In this document: in pieces, positions 9,510 to 18,605 of the stretch
How positions within the stretch are numbered: position 1 is the stretch's first letter
Layout of the letters: each line of letters opens with the position of its first letter
Assembly (NCBI GenBank): GCA_964525045.1
Contig: CAZGFD010000010.1
Span: 62,001 to 126,000 of the forward strand
Reading direction: 5' to 3'
DNA: 64,000 nucleotides
Origin: G020348185 sp964525045
GTDB taxonomy: Bacteria > Nitrospirota > Nitrospiria > Nitrospirales > UBA8639
Program-made: the position numbers and the translations under genes
The notes under the pieces: generated by a model
Told to the model about the DNA's origin: nothing
Database searches by the model: none
The model's input: only the letters and a program-made list of their open reading frames with translations

Positions 9510-12416
9510 ATGGAACAACCACAACATCATATCCCGATTTCGACCTACCGTCTCCAGTTCAATCACTCGTTCACCTTTAACGATGCGGCGAAGCAGGTTC
9601 CTTACCTTCAAGCATTGGGGATCACTCACTGTTATGCTTCGCCCTATTTGAAAGCGGTGCCAGGAAGTCTCCATGGGTATGATGTGGTCGATCCCGCAAG
9701 TTTGAATCCTGAAATTGGCAGTAAGGATGATTACCAGAAATTTGTTCAAATATTGAAAACCCATGGCATGGGACACATTTTGGACGTGGTTCCCAACCAT
9801 ATGGGAATCACGCATCCTGCCAATCTTTGGTGGCAAGATGTATTGGAAAATGGCCCAAGTTCCCGATACGCTAAGTATTTCGATATTGATTGGGCCCCGG
9901 TCAAGGAAGAACTTGAAGATAAGGTCCTGCTCCCCATTCTGGGAGATCAATATGGGATCGTTCTCGAAAACCAAGAAATTCAACTCTGCTTCAAAGATGG
10001 ATTCTTTTACCTTCAATATTTCGATAACCGGTTACCTCTTGATCCTGGAACGTGGGAACCCATTCTTTCATTCAGGCTTGAGGAACTGGCTGAAGCCCTA
10101 TCGGAAACCGATGCCCATCTTCAGGAACTCAAGAGTATTATCACCTCGCTTTCACACCTCCCTCAAAGAACAGAAGATGATCCCCAGCGAATCGAAGAAC
10201 GCTACAGAGAAAAGGAGGTAATAAGCCGAAGACTGCTCACCTTAACCCAAGAAAGCCCATCTATCGCTTCATTTCTTCAGGAAAATCTCCTACAGTTCAA
10301 CGGGAGCAAGGGAAATTATTCAAGTTTCGACAGGCTCGATGGCTTGGTCAGCAATCAAGCCTATCGGCTGGCATATTGGCGAGTTGCCGCAGAAGAAATT
10401 AACTACCGTAGATTTTTCGATATCAATGAATTAGCGGCAATTCGGATCGAGGAATCGGAAGTCTTTAACGAAATTCACCAATTGGTTCTTCAGTTTCTCC
10501 AAGAAGGATCTCTGACGGGAATCCGAATTGATCATGTAGATGGATTGTATGATCCCCGGGCTTACCTCCGCCAATGGCAACTGTGGGCCGAAAAACACCT
10601 GAGCCAAACAGCCGATGCGAAAGGGCGTTTCCTTTTTATCCTCGTTGAAAAAATTCTTGGGAAAAATGAGCCCCTGAGTGAAGATTGGGCTACTCATGGG
10701 ACAACAGGCTATGACTTTTTGGCATTGCTGAATAACATCTTTATTCAAACAGAAAATAGACGGGCCTTTGATCAGATCTATGCTCGATTCATCAAACATT
10801 CATTTGAATGGGATGATCTGGTGTACCGTTGCAAAGAACTTATCATGAGTAGCTCCATGTCGAGCGAAATCAACGCGCTAGGCCATCAATTAAATTTGCT
10901 CTCGGAACGGAATCGGCGTACTCGGGATTTTACGTTGAACAGTCTGATTCATGCCGTCCGAGAAATTATTGCGTGTTTTCCGGTTTATCGCACCTATGTC
11001 ACCCCTCCTCCCTCAGAGGAGGTGATGGATCGTGATCGTGCCTACATCCGACTAGCTGTGGCTCGTGCGAAACGACGAAATCCTGCGGTCAATAATCTCG
11101 TATTCGACTTTATTCGAACGCTCTTGCTGAAATTGCCCGGGGAAGGATCGGAATGGAATTGGGACGACGCCTGTCCTTTTGTCATGAAATTCCAACAAAC
11201 CACCAGCCCGGTCATGGCAAAAGGCGCGGAAGACACGGCGTTTTATATCTACAACAGGTTAGTTTCGCTGAATGAAGTCGGTGGCGAACCAGATCAATTT
11301 GGCATACCGCTTCAGACTTTTCATGAACGAATCTCTGAACGGCAGCACAAATGGCCACATGGCCTTTCAGCCACCTCCACACACGATACCAAGCGAGGAG
11401 AAGATATCCGGGCTCGACTTAATGTTCTATCTGAAATCCCGAAAGAATGGCACAAGCATTTAGCGCTTTGGCATCGACTGAATAAAAAAGCCAAAACTAC
11501 CGTTGAAGACCAGATCGTCCCGGATCGAAATGAAGAATACCTCTTGTACCAAACATTATTAGGATGTTGGCCCTGCACGGATCTTGATGATCAAGGCTAT
11601 CAAGAATTTACTGAACGAATACAAAACTATATGATCAAGGCATTACGGGAGGCCAAGGTTCATACGAGTTGGCTCAATCCCGACGATTCCTATGAATCCG
11701 GCATTCGAAGTTTTATAGCCGCCATCCTGGCCAGACCTCGACAAAATGCGTTCTTGAACGATTTTCTGCCCTTTCAACAGGAGCTGGCTCGTTACGGCTT
11801 TTACAATTCGTTATCCCAGGTACTTCTCAAAATCACTGCCCCCGGCATCCCCGATTTTTATCAGGGGACGGAACTCTGGGATCTCAACCTGGTTGATCCC
11901 GACAACCGACGGCCGGTGAACTATGAGCACCGCCACCAGTTGCTTGAAGAAATGAAGTCCTCCTTGGAACCGGAAGAGAAGATAGCGCGTCTGCGGATGG
12001 CTCTTGAAAACCCCCTTGATGGCAGAATCAAGTTCTTGGTCACGATGATGGCGCTGCAGTTCCGTCGAGAACAGGCGCCATTGTTCCTCCATGGGAGCTA
12101 TCAGCCATTGGAGACCTATGGACAAAAATCCCAACATCTTTGTGCCTTTGCAAGGATGAAAGACGGTGAATTCTCCCTGACCCTCAGCCCCCGCTTTTTT
12201 ACAGGTCTGGTTTCCGATCCGACGACGCTCCCTATCGGCGAAGCAGTGTGGGAGGATACCCGAGTTTTACTTCCTCCTGAATGTGCCGGCTCCCAATTTC
12301 AGGAGATCCTCACCGGCAGGATTGTGAGTCCTGAGCACCAAGAGGGAAAGCCTAGCCTACCGGCAGCCTTCGTGTTCGAACATTTTCCCGGCGCAATTCT
12401 GAAACGTAGTTCGTAA
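9510..12416 (+). CDS. treY: malto-oligosyltrehalose synthase
   Basis: Converts the reducing-end alpha-1,4 bond of a maltooligosaccharide to an alpha,alpha-1,1 bond, making the substrate of TreZ. GH13 family; about 968 residues. Motifs are PISTYRLQFNHSFTF at the start, LGITHCYASPYLKAVPGSLHGYDVVD, ILDVVPNHMGI, nucleophile region GIRIDHVDGLYDP, acid/base region ILVEKILGKNEPL, TSTHDTKRGEDIRARL and GIPDFYQGTELWDLNLVDPDNRRPVNY. I chose ATG 9510 because family homology begins right after it. A TTG at 9474 gives 12 more residues; a GAGGTGA element lies between the two and does not decide the matter. Confidence 0.93.
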   Translation: MEQPQHHIPISTYRLQFNHSFTFNDAAKQVPYLQALGITHCYASPYLKAVPGSLHGYDVVDPASLNPEIGSKDDYQKFVQILKTHGMGHILDVVPNHMGITHPANLWWQDVLENGPSSRYAKYFDIDWAPVKEELEDKVLLPILGDQYGIVLENQEIQLCFKDGFFYLQYFDNRLPLDPGTWEPILSFRLEELAEALSETDAHLQELKSIITSLSHLPQRTEDDPQRIEERYREKEVISRRLLTLTQESPSIASFLQENLLQFNGSKGNYSSFDRLDGLVSNQAYRLAYWRVAAEEINYRRFFDINELAAIRIEESEVFNEIHQLVLQFLQEGSLTGIRIDHVDGLYDPRAYLRQWQLWAEKHLSQTADAKGRFLFILVEKILGKNEPLSEDWATHGTTGYDFLALLNNIFIQTENRRAFDQIYARFIKHSFEWDDLVYRCKELIMSSSMSSEINALGHQLNLLSERNRRTRDFTLNSLIHAVREIIACFPVYRTYVTPPPSEEVMDRDRAYIRLAVARAKRRNPAVNNLVFDFIRTLLLKLPGEGSEWNWDDACPFVMKFQQTTSPVMAKGAEDTAFYIYNRLVSLNEVGGEPDQFGIPLQTFHERISERQHKWPHGLSATSTHDTKRGEDIRARLNVLSEIPKEWHKHLALWHRLNKKAKTTVEDQIVPDRNEEYLLYQTLLGCWPCTDLDDQGYQEFTERIQNYMIKALREAKVHTSWLNPDDSYESGIRSFIAAILARPRQNAFLNDFLPFQQELARYGFYNSLSQVLLKITAPGIPDFYQGTELWDLNLVDPDNRRPVNYEHRHQLLEEMKSSLEPEEKIARLRMALENPLDGRIKFLVTMMALQFRREQAPLFLHGSYQPLETYGQKSQHLCAFARMKDGEFSLTLSPRFFTGLVSDPTTLPIGEAVWEDTRVLLPPECAGSQFQEILTGRIVSPEHQEGKPSLPAAFVFEHFPGAILKRSS

Positions 12417-12677
12417 GTTCATGGGGAGCCGGTCACCACACCAAATCACCTCGAACGAGCAAACAAAAAGATCAGGCCAAAAGCTACTACCCCAAGAATT
12501 TTTGCCCTTTTGAAAAGGTGTTTAAGAGGGGTTAGCGAATAAGTTGTATTAACAAATTTTTTGGAAAAATGTTTAATCTTGTCGAAATTCAAGCCCCTTG
12601 GTTTTGCCTCTGATTCAATGGCAGGTGCCGTCATACATTGGACCGTGGGTATTCCCCCATCGGTATGACCATACTCC

Positions 12678-13715
12678 CTATTGGCTATTGGTTAGCCGTC
12701 CTTCAACGATCACTTGTCGCGTGATGATTTCACTCATCAGCAATTCAATTTCCTGATACATGAGCCTAATGGCATTGGAAAGCCGGCTCAGGATCGCCGC
12801 TCTGGCAAGTAAGTCATCAGTTTTGTAGATGCCGCCATCACTCAATAAGAGCTTGAGTCGTTCTTGCTCCTCTGGGGAACCCTTTTCCCCTAACAATCCT
12901 CTTCCATACCATTGCGCAATCATATGTTCTCGCAGGCTTCGATGTTGTGGATCGTCTGGTTGCTCAGTGTTTAAATATAACCAAACAGGTTCGGGAAAAA
13001 TATTTGAGTGCTCAGGATTCATCCATAATTCCCGTAACAAATTACGGGTATGCAGAAACTCCTCTGTAGTCACATTATATAGAGGAGCCCCTCCGAACAG
13101 GGTTTCGACGACACCACTCGTGATGGAAATGGCTGCGCCAGGTGCCGGGTTTGATGTTGCAAGTGACAGGGCCCCACCGGCAATAGAAGAGAGGCCAGCG
13201 GCAACTAGCGCAATCTGAGTTTGGCGTTTCGCTCTTAAATTTTCGGCAGCGACGAGGCGGGCGGCTTCCCGTTGAGCTCGATCTTCTTCGCAGTCGGCTT
13301 CAGCCGCTGCACTCGCAACCTTCAGCGTACCAAACATAATTCGGTGAACGATCTCCTCACGGACGGCCAGGAGCTGCAAGGTAACCCTTTGTTGTTGTTG
13401 TTGTTGTTGTTGAGTCCTTTGACCTTCCAGTTCAACAAGTTCTCCCAAAAGTGGAATAAGGCCAAGGGGTTTGGCAATCCTCAGGGCTGTGAGAGAAAAC
13501 GCTGTAGAAAGGTCCTTCGGAATAGGCTCTCTTTTAGAAAAGTCGTTCGTTTCTTTGGCTTCAGTCGGGGTTAAAGCACTCAGGGTCAAATGAGGACGTG
13601 GTGGGTCACAACGGATTGGAAGTGTTTTGACAGGCACATCTTCTATAAGCAGAAATGGAGTTACACAACCCGACGTGAAAGTAAGGAGCACACACCACAA
13701 AAGGAGAGGATTCAT
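12678..13715 (-). CDS. lipoprotein of unknown function with glutamine tract
   Basis: From ATG 13715 the 345-residue protein begins MNPLLLWCVLLTFTSGC, a lipoprotein signal with a cysteine at position 17, so it is probably anchored to a membrane. An upstream ATG at 13841 adds 42 residues and would bury the signal peptide, so I reject it. The middle contains eight consecutive glutamines encoded by a trinucleotide repeat (about 13388-13412), followed by an Ala/Glu/Arg-rich helical region and a Gly/Ala-rich hydrophobic segment (LVAAGLSSIAGGALSLA). I recognise no known domain. Neighbours give no functional clue. Confidence 0.7.
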   Translation of the reverse strand: MNPLLLWCVLLTFTSGCVTPFLLIEDVPVKTLPIRCDPPRPHLTLSALTPTEAKETNDFSKREPIPKDLSTAFSLTALRIAKPLGLIPLLGELVELEGQRTQQQQQQQQRVTLQLLAVREEIVHRIMFGTLKVASAAAEADCEEDRAQREAARLVAAENLRAKRQTQIALVAAGLSSIAGGALSLATSNPAPGAAISITSGVVETLFGGAPLYNVTTEEFLHTRNLLRELWMNPEHSNIFPEPVWLYLNTEQPDDPQHRSLREHMIAQWYGRGLLGEKGSPEEQERLKLLLSDGGIYKTDDLLARAAILSRLSNAIRLMYQEIELLMSEIITRQVIVEGRLTNSQ

Positions 13716-13882
13716 GTGTTGCAGAAGACTAACGCCTCTTTCCACCCCCTGATTGAAACGAAAAATGATAAATAATCCTTTCTCTCTTACGGTAAACAGG
13801 CTCTTTTCAGATTGATTCAAGGAAAGCTTCACGTAACCCATTCAAACTTTTAGAACCGAACAACAATCTACAGCCTCTTGCA

Positions 13883-15052
13883 CTAAGGTGCCTCGAATCG
13901 AGGTGTTTCCGGGCTTGGGACCTGAAACGGTTCCGGCTTTCCAAATGGCAGGGTCTCAACATATAAAGAGGTTGAGGGAAAAGCAAAGCCCGCGCCATGA
14001 TGTTCCACAATCTCTTTAATCTTGTAAGCCAACTTTTCCTTGATGGCTAACCACTCTCCCCAATTCGTAGTTTTTGTAAAACAATACAGCATGACGTCGA
14101 TACTCGACGCGCCAAAGGAATCCACAAAGACAAAGGTTTTGGTTTTTGAGGGATCAGTTTCAAAGTCGGAATTTCCATGGAGATATTCTAGAGTATCGCT
14201 GATAATGTTCCTCAATTGGTCATGAGTTGTGCGGTATTCCAACCCAATGGTCCAATAAATTCGCCGTTGGGTCATTCTGGAAAAATTAATCAGCGCTTCG
14301 CTCGCCAACTTGCTGTTAGGAATATTCACGAGGGCCTTATCGAATTGCCGGACCTTCGTGGCCCGAAATCCGATATCCTCTACGATTCCATCGACGTCGG
14401 AAGTCCGAATCCAATTTCCCTTTTCAAATACACGATCCAGAAAGATTGTCAATCCGGCAAACATGTTCTTGATAAGGTCCTGAGCGCCTAACGCCACCGC
14501 CATGCCCACCAGTCCCAAACTACCCAAGACCGCCGCAACGTTAAATCCCCACTCTTGAAACACCGCGGCAAGCCCAAGAAGAAAAACCAAAACTTTTGCG
14601 AGCTTGACGAAAAAGCTCTTCATGGTTTCTTGCATTCCTTCACTCCCAAATAGGCCGATGCCTCGATCGAACAAAGTCGACAAAGGTGTGAGGGCTCGAA
14701 ATAGAGCCCAAAAGATTGTGAAGGCAATTAAGGACCGAACAATTTTGTCAAAGAAACCAGATACGGTGTCGGGAAGGGAAATTATTTGTCCTGCGAAATA
14801 CAGGCCAATGACTACGAAGGCAAATTCCAATGGTTTTTCAATTGCCTCAAGGATTAAATCGTCTAAATCCGTTTTAGTTTTTCGGGTGACGGATTTAAGA
14901 GATGAGGTGACGAATCGATAAAAGAGACGTCGTGCAAAGAGGAACACAAAAATAACAACGAATGCGGTGATAATCTCTCCCAAGTTCACTCCCAACACGC
15001 CCGTTTGCCACACCTGGGCGACTTCTTTGCTAAATCCTTCTAACGATTGCAT
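13883..15052 (-). CDS. MscS-family mechanosensitive ion channel
   Basis: A small-conductance mechanosensitive channel-type inner-membrane protein of 389 residues. There are about four predicted N-terminal membrane segments, then the pore helix and MscS beta domain: AAVLGSLGLVGMAVALGAQDLIKNMFAGLTIF, FEKGNWI, VDGIVEDIGFRATKVRQFD, VNIPNSKLASEALINFSR. I chose ATG 15052 because GGAG sits 5 bases upstream; an ATG at 15091 lacks such a site. It would release solutes on hypo-osmotic shock. This fits a neighbourhood that makes trehalose and stress chaperones, though that link is inference. Confidence 0.88.
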   Translation of the reverse strand: MQSLEGFSKEVAQVWQTGVLGVNLGEIITAFVVIFVFLFARRLFYRFVTSSLKSVTRKTKTDLDDLILEAIEKPLEFAFVVIGLYFAGQIISLPDTVSGFFDKIVRSLIAFTIFWALFRALTPLSTLFDRGIGLFGSEGMQETMKSFFVKLAKVLVFLLGLAAVFQEWGFNVAAVLGSLGLVGMAVALGAQDLIKNMFAGLTIFLDRVFEKGNWIRTSDVDGIVEDIGFRATKVRQFDKALVNIPNSKLASEALINFSRMTQRRIYWTIGLEYRTTHDQLRNIISDTLEYLHGNSDFETDPSKTKTFVFVDSFGASSIDVMLYCFTKTTNWGEWLAIKEKLAYKIKEIVEHHGAGFAFPSTSLYVETLPFGKPEPFQVPSPETPRFEAP

Positions 15053-15508
15053 GTCAACTCCGTTTTTATTAGTGAGGGACAAGGTCTGCAAAAAGCCCTA
15101 TCGACCTTGATCTAGTATAAACTATTGATTGATATCAGCCCAACCAGCTTTACCTTATCAGTTACCATACCTTGGAGAAATGGGCACACGACAATTGTTT
15201 CACCGGCTATTTTCATTATGTTGGTGATTTTGGACTACAGAACTCGTTACTTCTTTTCTGTCGAATCTAAGAGTTTGCATTCTAATGAATCTGAAAAAGT
15301 TGAAAACTTCACATGACTCTCGTGTGGAATACCTTACATTTCATTCAATCGCTTGTGAATGAATACCAGTCAATTCCTTCTTTATTTACTGGAAATTCTA
15401 GACATAATAAGTTAGCCTATATGAAAATGTCAGAGATTATGAGCTATCTTTTCCCATAGCGAACAGTCAGGGGGACTGTCCACCAAATAATTTTAAGAAA
15501 GGAGACTT
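15053..15508. other. intergenic region between mscS-like and H1-like genes
   Basis: About 450 bp, AT-rich, with divergent genes on both sides. The only clear structure is a short stem-loop at 15463-15479 (ACAGTC/GACTGT) about 30 bp before the H1-like gene. Confidence 0.5.
15463..15479. repeat. REP-like stem-loop, left flank of H1-like gene
   Basis: ACAGTC and GACTGT arms enclose AGGGG. The core GGGGACTGTCC matches in reverse the core of the stem-loop at 16126-16147, so the two bracket the H1-like gene. Confidence 0.45.
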
Positions 15509-15886
15509 ATGGCTATTAAAAAAAAGGTGGCTAAAACAGCAAAAAAAGTATCCCAAAAGGTAACGAAGGCAAAAGGCACCGCGAAAAAAAAGACCGGGAC
15601 AGCTATCAAAAAGGCTAAAAGGAAGGTTGCCCCGAAAGTAAAAAAGGCTTCTCAGTCCATTTCGAGGTCCAAGAAGAAGGTGTCGCAACTAAAGCGGAAA
15701 GGGGAAAAGAAAGCTGGGGCCGCATTAAAATCGACAAAAAAAAAGACCAGAAAGATTGGGGGTAAAGCAAAGAAGGTAGCGAAAAAAACCGGTAAGGCCG
15801 TCGGAAAAGCCGTTGGTAAAGCTTTGGGGGCCGTTGAACGAGTTGTTCAACAAGCCGGGCAGATGAAGCGATCATTAATGTCATGA
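15509..15886 (+). CDS. histone H1-like lysine/alanine-rich DNA-binding protein
   Basis: A 125-residue, extremely basic protein made almost wholly of K, A, T, V, S and R, with repeated KKAK/KKKT-type units (for example KKVAKTAKKVSQKVTKAKGT) and no hydrophobic segment. Such tails resemble eukaryotic linker histone C-termini and bacterial H1-like nucleoid proteins, which bind DNA non-specifically. The RBS AAAGGAG lies 5 bases before ATG. The last 25 residues (KALGAVERVVQQAGQMKRSLMS) look helical and less basic. Regulation and target are not visible. Confidence 0.8.
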   Translation: MAIKKKVAKTAKKVSQKVTKAKGTAKKKTGTAIKKAKRKVAPKVKKASQSISRSKKKVSQLKRKGEKKAGAALKSTKKKTRKIGGKAKKVAKKTGKAVGKAVGKALGAVERVVQQAGQMKRSLMS

Positions 15887-16125
15887 ACTGAAACGTCGTT
15901 CGCCAGCCCAATAGGCGAAGATTTCCAGGGGGAAAACCCAGGCATCCAACGACCTGATGTGAATATCATTTTTTGTGTCTTACGAGATGTGATCCCACTC
16001 CCTAACGCTTATCACATCAAACATTCGGAATAACCTACACGACACCTACCCCCACTCTTCTCTTCCTGCCGGGCTTGGGGATGATGGTTTTTGGTTTTCT
16101 CGTGATTCTCATCAGGACAAATGAC

Positions 16126-16147
16126 GGGACAGTCCATAGACTGTCCC
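16126..16147. repeat. REP-like stem-loop, right flank of H1-like gene
   Basis: Perfect 9-bp arms GGGACAGTC (16126-16134) and GACTGTCCC (16139-16147) with a CATA loop. It is related to the stem-loop at 15463-15479. It may also act as a terminator for the converging H1-like and hsp20 genes, but it lacks a T-run. Confidence 0.5.
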
Positions 16148-16168
16148 CACGTTGATGCCATTCAGGTC

Positions 16169-16576
16169 TCACCCTTCGGTAATTTGAATTTTCCTTGGTT
16201 TGGCCGGTCCCACCTTGGGGAGGGTTACCCGCAAGACTCCATTGGTTAAACTGGCTTTTATATTGGCCTGATCAATCACTTCCGATAAGGTGAATTGTCG
16301 AAAGTATCGACCCGTTTCAAACTCCTGCAGAATAAACTCCTCTTTTTCCGGCACGGCGACCAATGGAACCCCCGATAGGGTGAGCACATCCTCTCGCAGA
16401 TCAATACTGATATCTTCAGATTGGACCCCGGCCATGTCCGTGATAATCGTGAGAGCCTCTTCATCTTCAAAGATGTCCACTCGAGGGGAATAAACCCGAC
16501 CTGGGGTGGTATGTTCTCTGGGTGATTGAACTTCTTGCTTTTCCTGTCGATTGATATCCTGAACTTGGGTTGCCAT
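16169..16576 (-). CDS. Hsp20/alpha-crystallin small heat shock protein
   Basis: An ATP-independent holdase of 135 residues that keeps unfolding proteins soluble. The alpha-crystallin domain runs from about residue 28 (YSPRVDIFEDEEALTIITDM) to the end, with the NGVLRVTLPKVGPAKPRKI beta-strand motif. The N-terminal arm is short and charged. AGGAGG lies 8 bases before ATG. It follows another hsp20 on the same strand by 76 bp and is probably expressed with it. Confidence 0.92.
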   Translation of the reverse strand: MATQVQDINRQEKQEVQSPREHTTPGRVYSPRVDIFEDEEALTIITDMAGVQSEDISIDLREDVLTLSGVPLVAVPEKEEFILQEFETGRYFRQFTLSEVIDQANIKASLTNGVLRVTLPKVGPAKPRKIQITEG

Positions 16577-16652
16577 AATTCATTTCCTCCTGTATGACAT
16601 GACCATCGAACGTACTCATAACCTTTCTCAAGGATGGTCATGCCGGGGTTAC

Positions 16653-17117
16653 CTAATAAGCCTCTATTTCGATCTTCTTGGGTTTCGCACTTTCAGCTTT
16701 GGGCAACACGACCATTAAAATACCATGCCGGTATTTGGCTTGCACTTTCTCGGCCTGAACATCTGTCGGGAGATTTAACTGCCTCCGGAACTTCCCGGCC
16801 TCCCGTTCTCTTCGATGATATCTCACACTTTGACTTTCAGTGGGGATTTTCCTTTCACCCGACACTGTTAGGCTACGGCCCGTCACTGAGACATCCAATT
16901 CCTTGAGAGACATCCCCGGAACTTCTGAACGCACGTAATAATTCTCCTGATCATGAGACACATTCAGGAGGGGAAAGATCCCGGCCGACCTATCAACCCC
17001 CTCTTCGGATACTCGTCCATTGAGTAATCGATCCAGATCCCTCCGCAAACGATCTAATTCCGAGAGTCTACCCTTCCCTCCCTCAAAGGGCCAACCTTCA
17101 AATCTTTGAATAGCCAT
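16653..17117 (-). CDS. Hsp20/alpha-crystallin small heat shock protein
   Basis: A 154-residue holdase chaperone. It starts MAIQRFEGWPFEGG with an amphipathic arm (RLSELDRLRRDLDRLLNG), then the alpha-crystallin domain (FPLLNVSHDQENYYVRSEVP to HGILMVVLPKAESAKPKKIE). I chose ATG 17117 because GGAGGG lies 8 bases upstream; an in-frame ATG at 17162 has no such site. A promoter of the shared CTTGAC-N15-ATTAT type lies at 17224-17252. It heads a likely two-gene unit with the next hsp20. Confidence 0.92.
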   Translation of the reverse strand: MAIQRFEGWPFEGGKGRLSELDRLRRDLDRLLNGRVSEEGVDRSAGIFPLLNVSHDQENYYVRSEVPGMSLKELDVSVTGRSLTVSGERKIPTESQSVRYHRREREAGKFRRQLNLPTDVQAEKVQAKYRHGILMVVLPKAESAKPKKIEIEAY

Positions 17118-17223
17118 AATGGTTCCCTCCATTTTGAAAACCGGTATCTCACTCTTGACCACTCAACTCCGCTTGGGTTCCCGTATACCCTCGAGGTTTT
17201 ATAAAAAACCCTTTTCGACATTC

Positions 17224-17252
17224 TTAATAATGTCAAATTTTTTTTTGTCAAG
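17224..17252 (-). promoter_or_regulatory. promoter, shared CTTGAC-N15-ATTAT type
   Basis: On the minus strand -35 TTGACA (17251-17246), 16-base spacer, -10 TATTAA (17229-17224), about 107 bases before the hsp20 start at 17117. The leading C of CTTGAC and the ATTAT element match the three other promoters of this cluster at identical spacing. Confidence 0.6.
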
Positions 17253-17400
17253 AGGGTACATCCACATTAATTGAATGTAATGGAAATCATGAATGATGCC
17301 AAAATTGCCGCAGTTTTGGCCGGAAAGTTCTAAAACCCCATCGGGAAATGCCTCAGGCTTTATTTAAAACCTTACGGGGCTTTCAACGACCAAGACCTAA

Positions 17401-17432
17401 GGGAGCCATCCGGAAAGTTTGGATGGCTCCCT
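17401..17432. terminator. strong hairpin between two hsp20 genes
   Basis: GGGAGCCATCC and GGATGGCTCCC pair perfectly over 11 bp around a 10-base loop. It lies 30 bp past the stop of the hsp20 at 17462-17878 and upstream of the promoter for the next one. There is no long T-run on the minus side, so it may be a weak terminator or an RNA-stabilising end. Confidence 0.55.
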
Positions 17433-17461
17433 TTGCCTCCCCGAAGAGGTTGGAGTGTACG

Positions 17462-17878
17462 TTATTGAATCATGATGCGGCGGGGTTGGGCTTTTTCGTT
17501 TTTGGGGAGGATAACCGTTAACATCCCGTCAGTGAATGAGGCTTGGGCCTTGTTCCACTCCAGGTTGGCGGGGAGCTTAAAGGAACGCACAAAGTTATTC
17601 TTTGAGACTTCTCGAATGAGGTATTTTCGTTTTTCACCGGCCTCATTATTCTCCATCCCTTGCCGGCCTTTTACGGTCAGAGTTCCATTTTCAATTTCAA
17701 GGTTGACATCTTGGGTCTGCCAGCCAGGAAGGGCTAGTTCGATACAAAATCGGTCTGATTCTTGCCAGACATTACAAGCCGGAACCCAGTTGGACACTGG
17801 ATGGCCGACCTTCCGAACAGCCTCGTTCAACAAGCGATCAATTTGGTCATTAAATGGACCATAAGCGGTGAGAGTCAT
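17462..17878 (-). CDS. Hsp20/alpha-crystallin small heat shock protein
   Basis: A 138-residue holdase beginning MTLTAYGPFNDQIDRLLNEAV. The alpha-crystallin domain starts near residue 28 (WVPACNVWQESDRFCIELAL) and ends with TDGMLTVILPKNEKAQPRRIMIQ. ATG 17878 is preceded by AGGAGGG at about 9 bases; the frame stays open upstream to 18022 but that extension has no RBS or homology. A CTTGAC-N15-ATTAT promoter lies at 17934-17962. Confidence 0.92.
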   Translation of the reverse strand: MTLTAYGPFNDQIDRLLNEAVRKVGHPVSNWVPACNVWQESDRFCIELALPGWQTQDVNLEIENGTLTVKGRQGMENNEAGEKRKYLIREVSKNNFVRSFKLPANLEWNKAQASFTDGMLTVILPKNEKAQPRRIMIQ

Positions 17879-17933
17879 AATAGGGTCCCTCCTTTCTGAT
17901 TGGTGGTGAATCATGTTATTGCCTTTTGGCTTA

Positions 17934-17962
17934 AAGATAATTTGGTGAAGAAAAAAGTCAAG
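17934..17962 (-). promoter_or_regulatory. promoter, shared CTTGAC-N15-ATTAT type
   Basis: Minus strand -35 TTGACT (17961-17956), 16-base spacer, -10 TATCTT (17939-17934), 56 bases before the hsp20 start at 17878. The spacer starts with TTTTT and is AT-rich. Confidence 0.65.
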
Positions 17963-18111
17963 AGGCCAATTTGAATCGCCCCATTTTTTTGGCAATGGGA
18001 TTTCCCCGGCACCACGCGTCATCCTTTTTCATCCGTGCCCAGGTCCGGTTTCCCGACACGGCTCTTTTTCCGGAAATGTCAGCTAGCACTGTTCCCTTTG
18101 CCCACTTCAAA

Positions 18112-18145
18112 AAAAAGGAGGGGATGCCATGGGCCCCTCCTTTTT
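18112..18145 (-). terminator. intrinsic terminator
   Basis: Arms AAAAAGGAGGGG (18112-18123) and CCCCTCCTTTTT (18134-18145) pair over 12 bp around a 10-base loop. On the minus strand the hairpin ends in a run of T. It lies 60 bp past the stop of the small secreted protein gene at 18205-18513. Confidence 0.85.
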
Positions 18146-18204
18146 CAATTCCTCCTATTCCTGGTTAGTGGTTGACAGTTGCAGTGTCACATTCATTTCC
18201 TTAA

Positions 18205-18513
18205 TCACTTTTGATCGCTTGTGGAAGCTGGTGAGGCTCCTTCGTCCTCACCGTAGACCACATTTGGTCGATTTTCCCTTTTCGGGTTTATCGCGTGGGT
18301 ATCGTGGAACCTGGCCGCCTGCTCAACAGCCACTTCCGCGGCAGGGGCAGACCGCCCAGGGTCATTCGCGGTGGGTACGCCCATGACAGGGTCTTTGGAG
18401 GCCCCCATGGGATAGCCCGGATGTTTGGGGAGCATGGCCGGGTTCCCAAATGCCGATGTTCCCATCAACAATATCGACACCATCAAGAGTGCAACAAGAG
18501 TAATTTTTTTCAT
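18205..18513 (-). CDS. small secreted protein of unknown function
   Basis: A 102-residue protein with a classical signal peptide (MKKITLVALLMVSILLMGTSAFG, cleavage near residue 23) and a hydrophilic, proline-rich mature part of about 80 residues with no cysteine and no recognised domain. AAGGAGG lies about 8 bases before ATG. A strong terminator follows at 18112-18145, so it is an independent or last gene. It sits between hsp20 genes and so may belong to the same stress response; that is inference. Confidence 0.75.
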   Translation of the reverse strand: MKKITLVALLMVSILLMGTSAFGNPAMLPKHPGYPMGASKDPVMGVPTANDPGRSAPAAEVAVEQAARFHDTHAINPKRENRPNVVYGEDEGASPASTSDQK

Positions 18514-18605
18514 GGTATTTCCTCCTTTCTATCTTGGTGGAAACCAGAAATAGGAAGGCGGGAGTACGCCAATGATCCTGAATAGAATGCCATCAGATTC
18601 CTAGT

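Noticed and set aside
12446..12634. 62-codon minus-strand frame with a hydrophobic C-terminal end
   Set aside because: No RBS before its ATG, no recognisable family, and it sits in a gap after treY; more likely chance.
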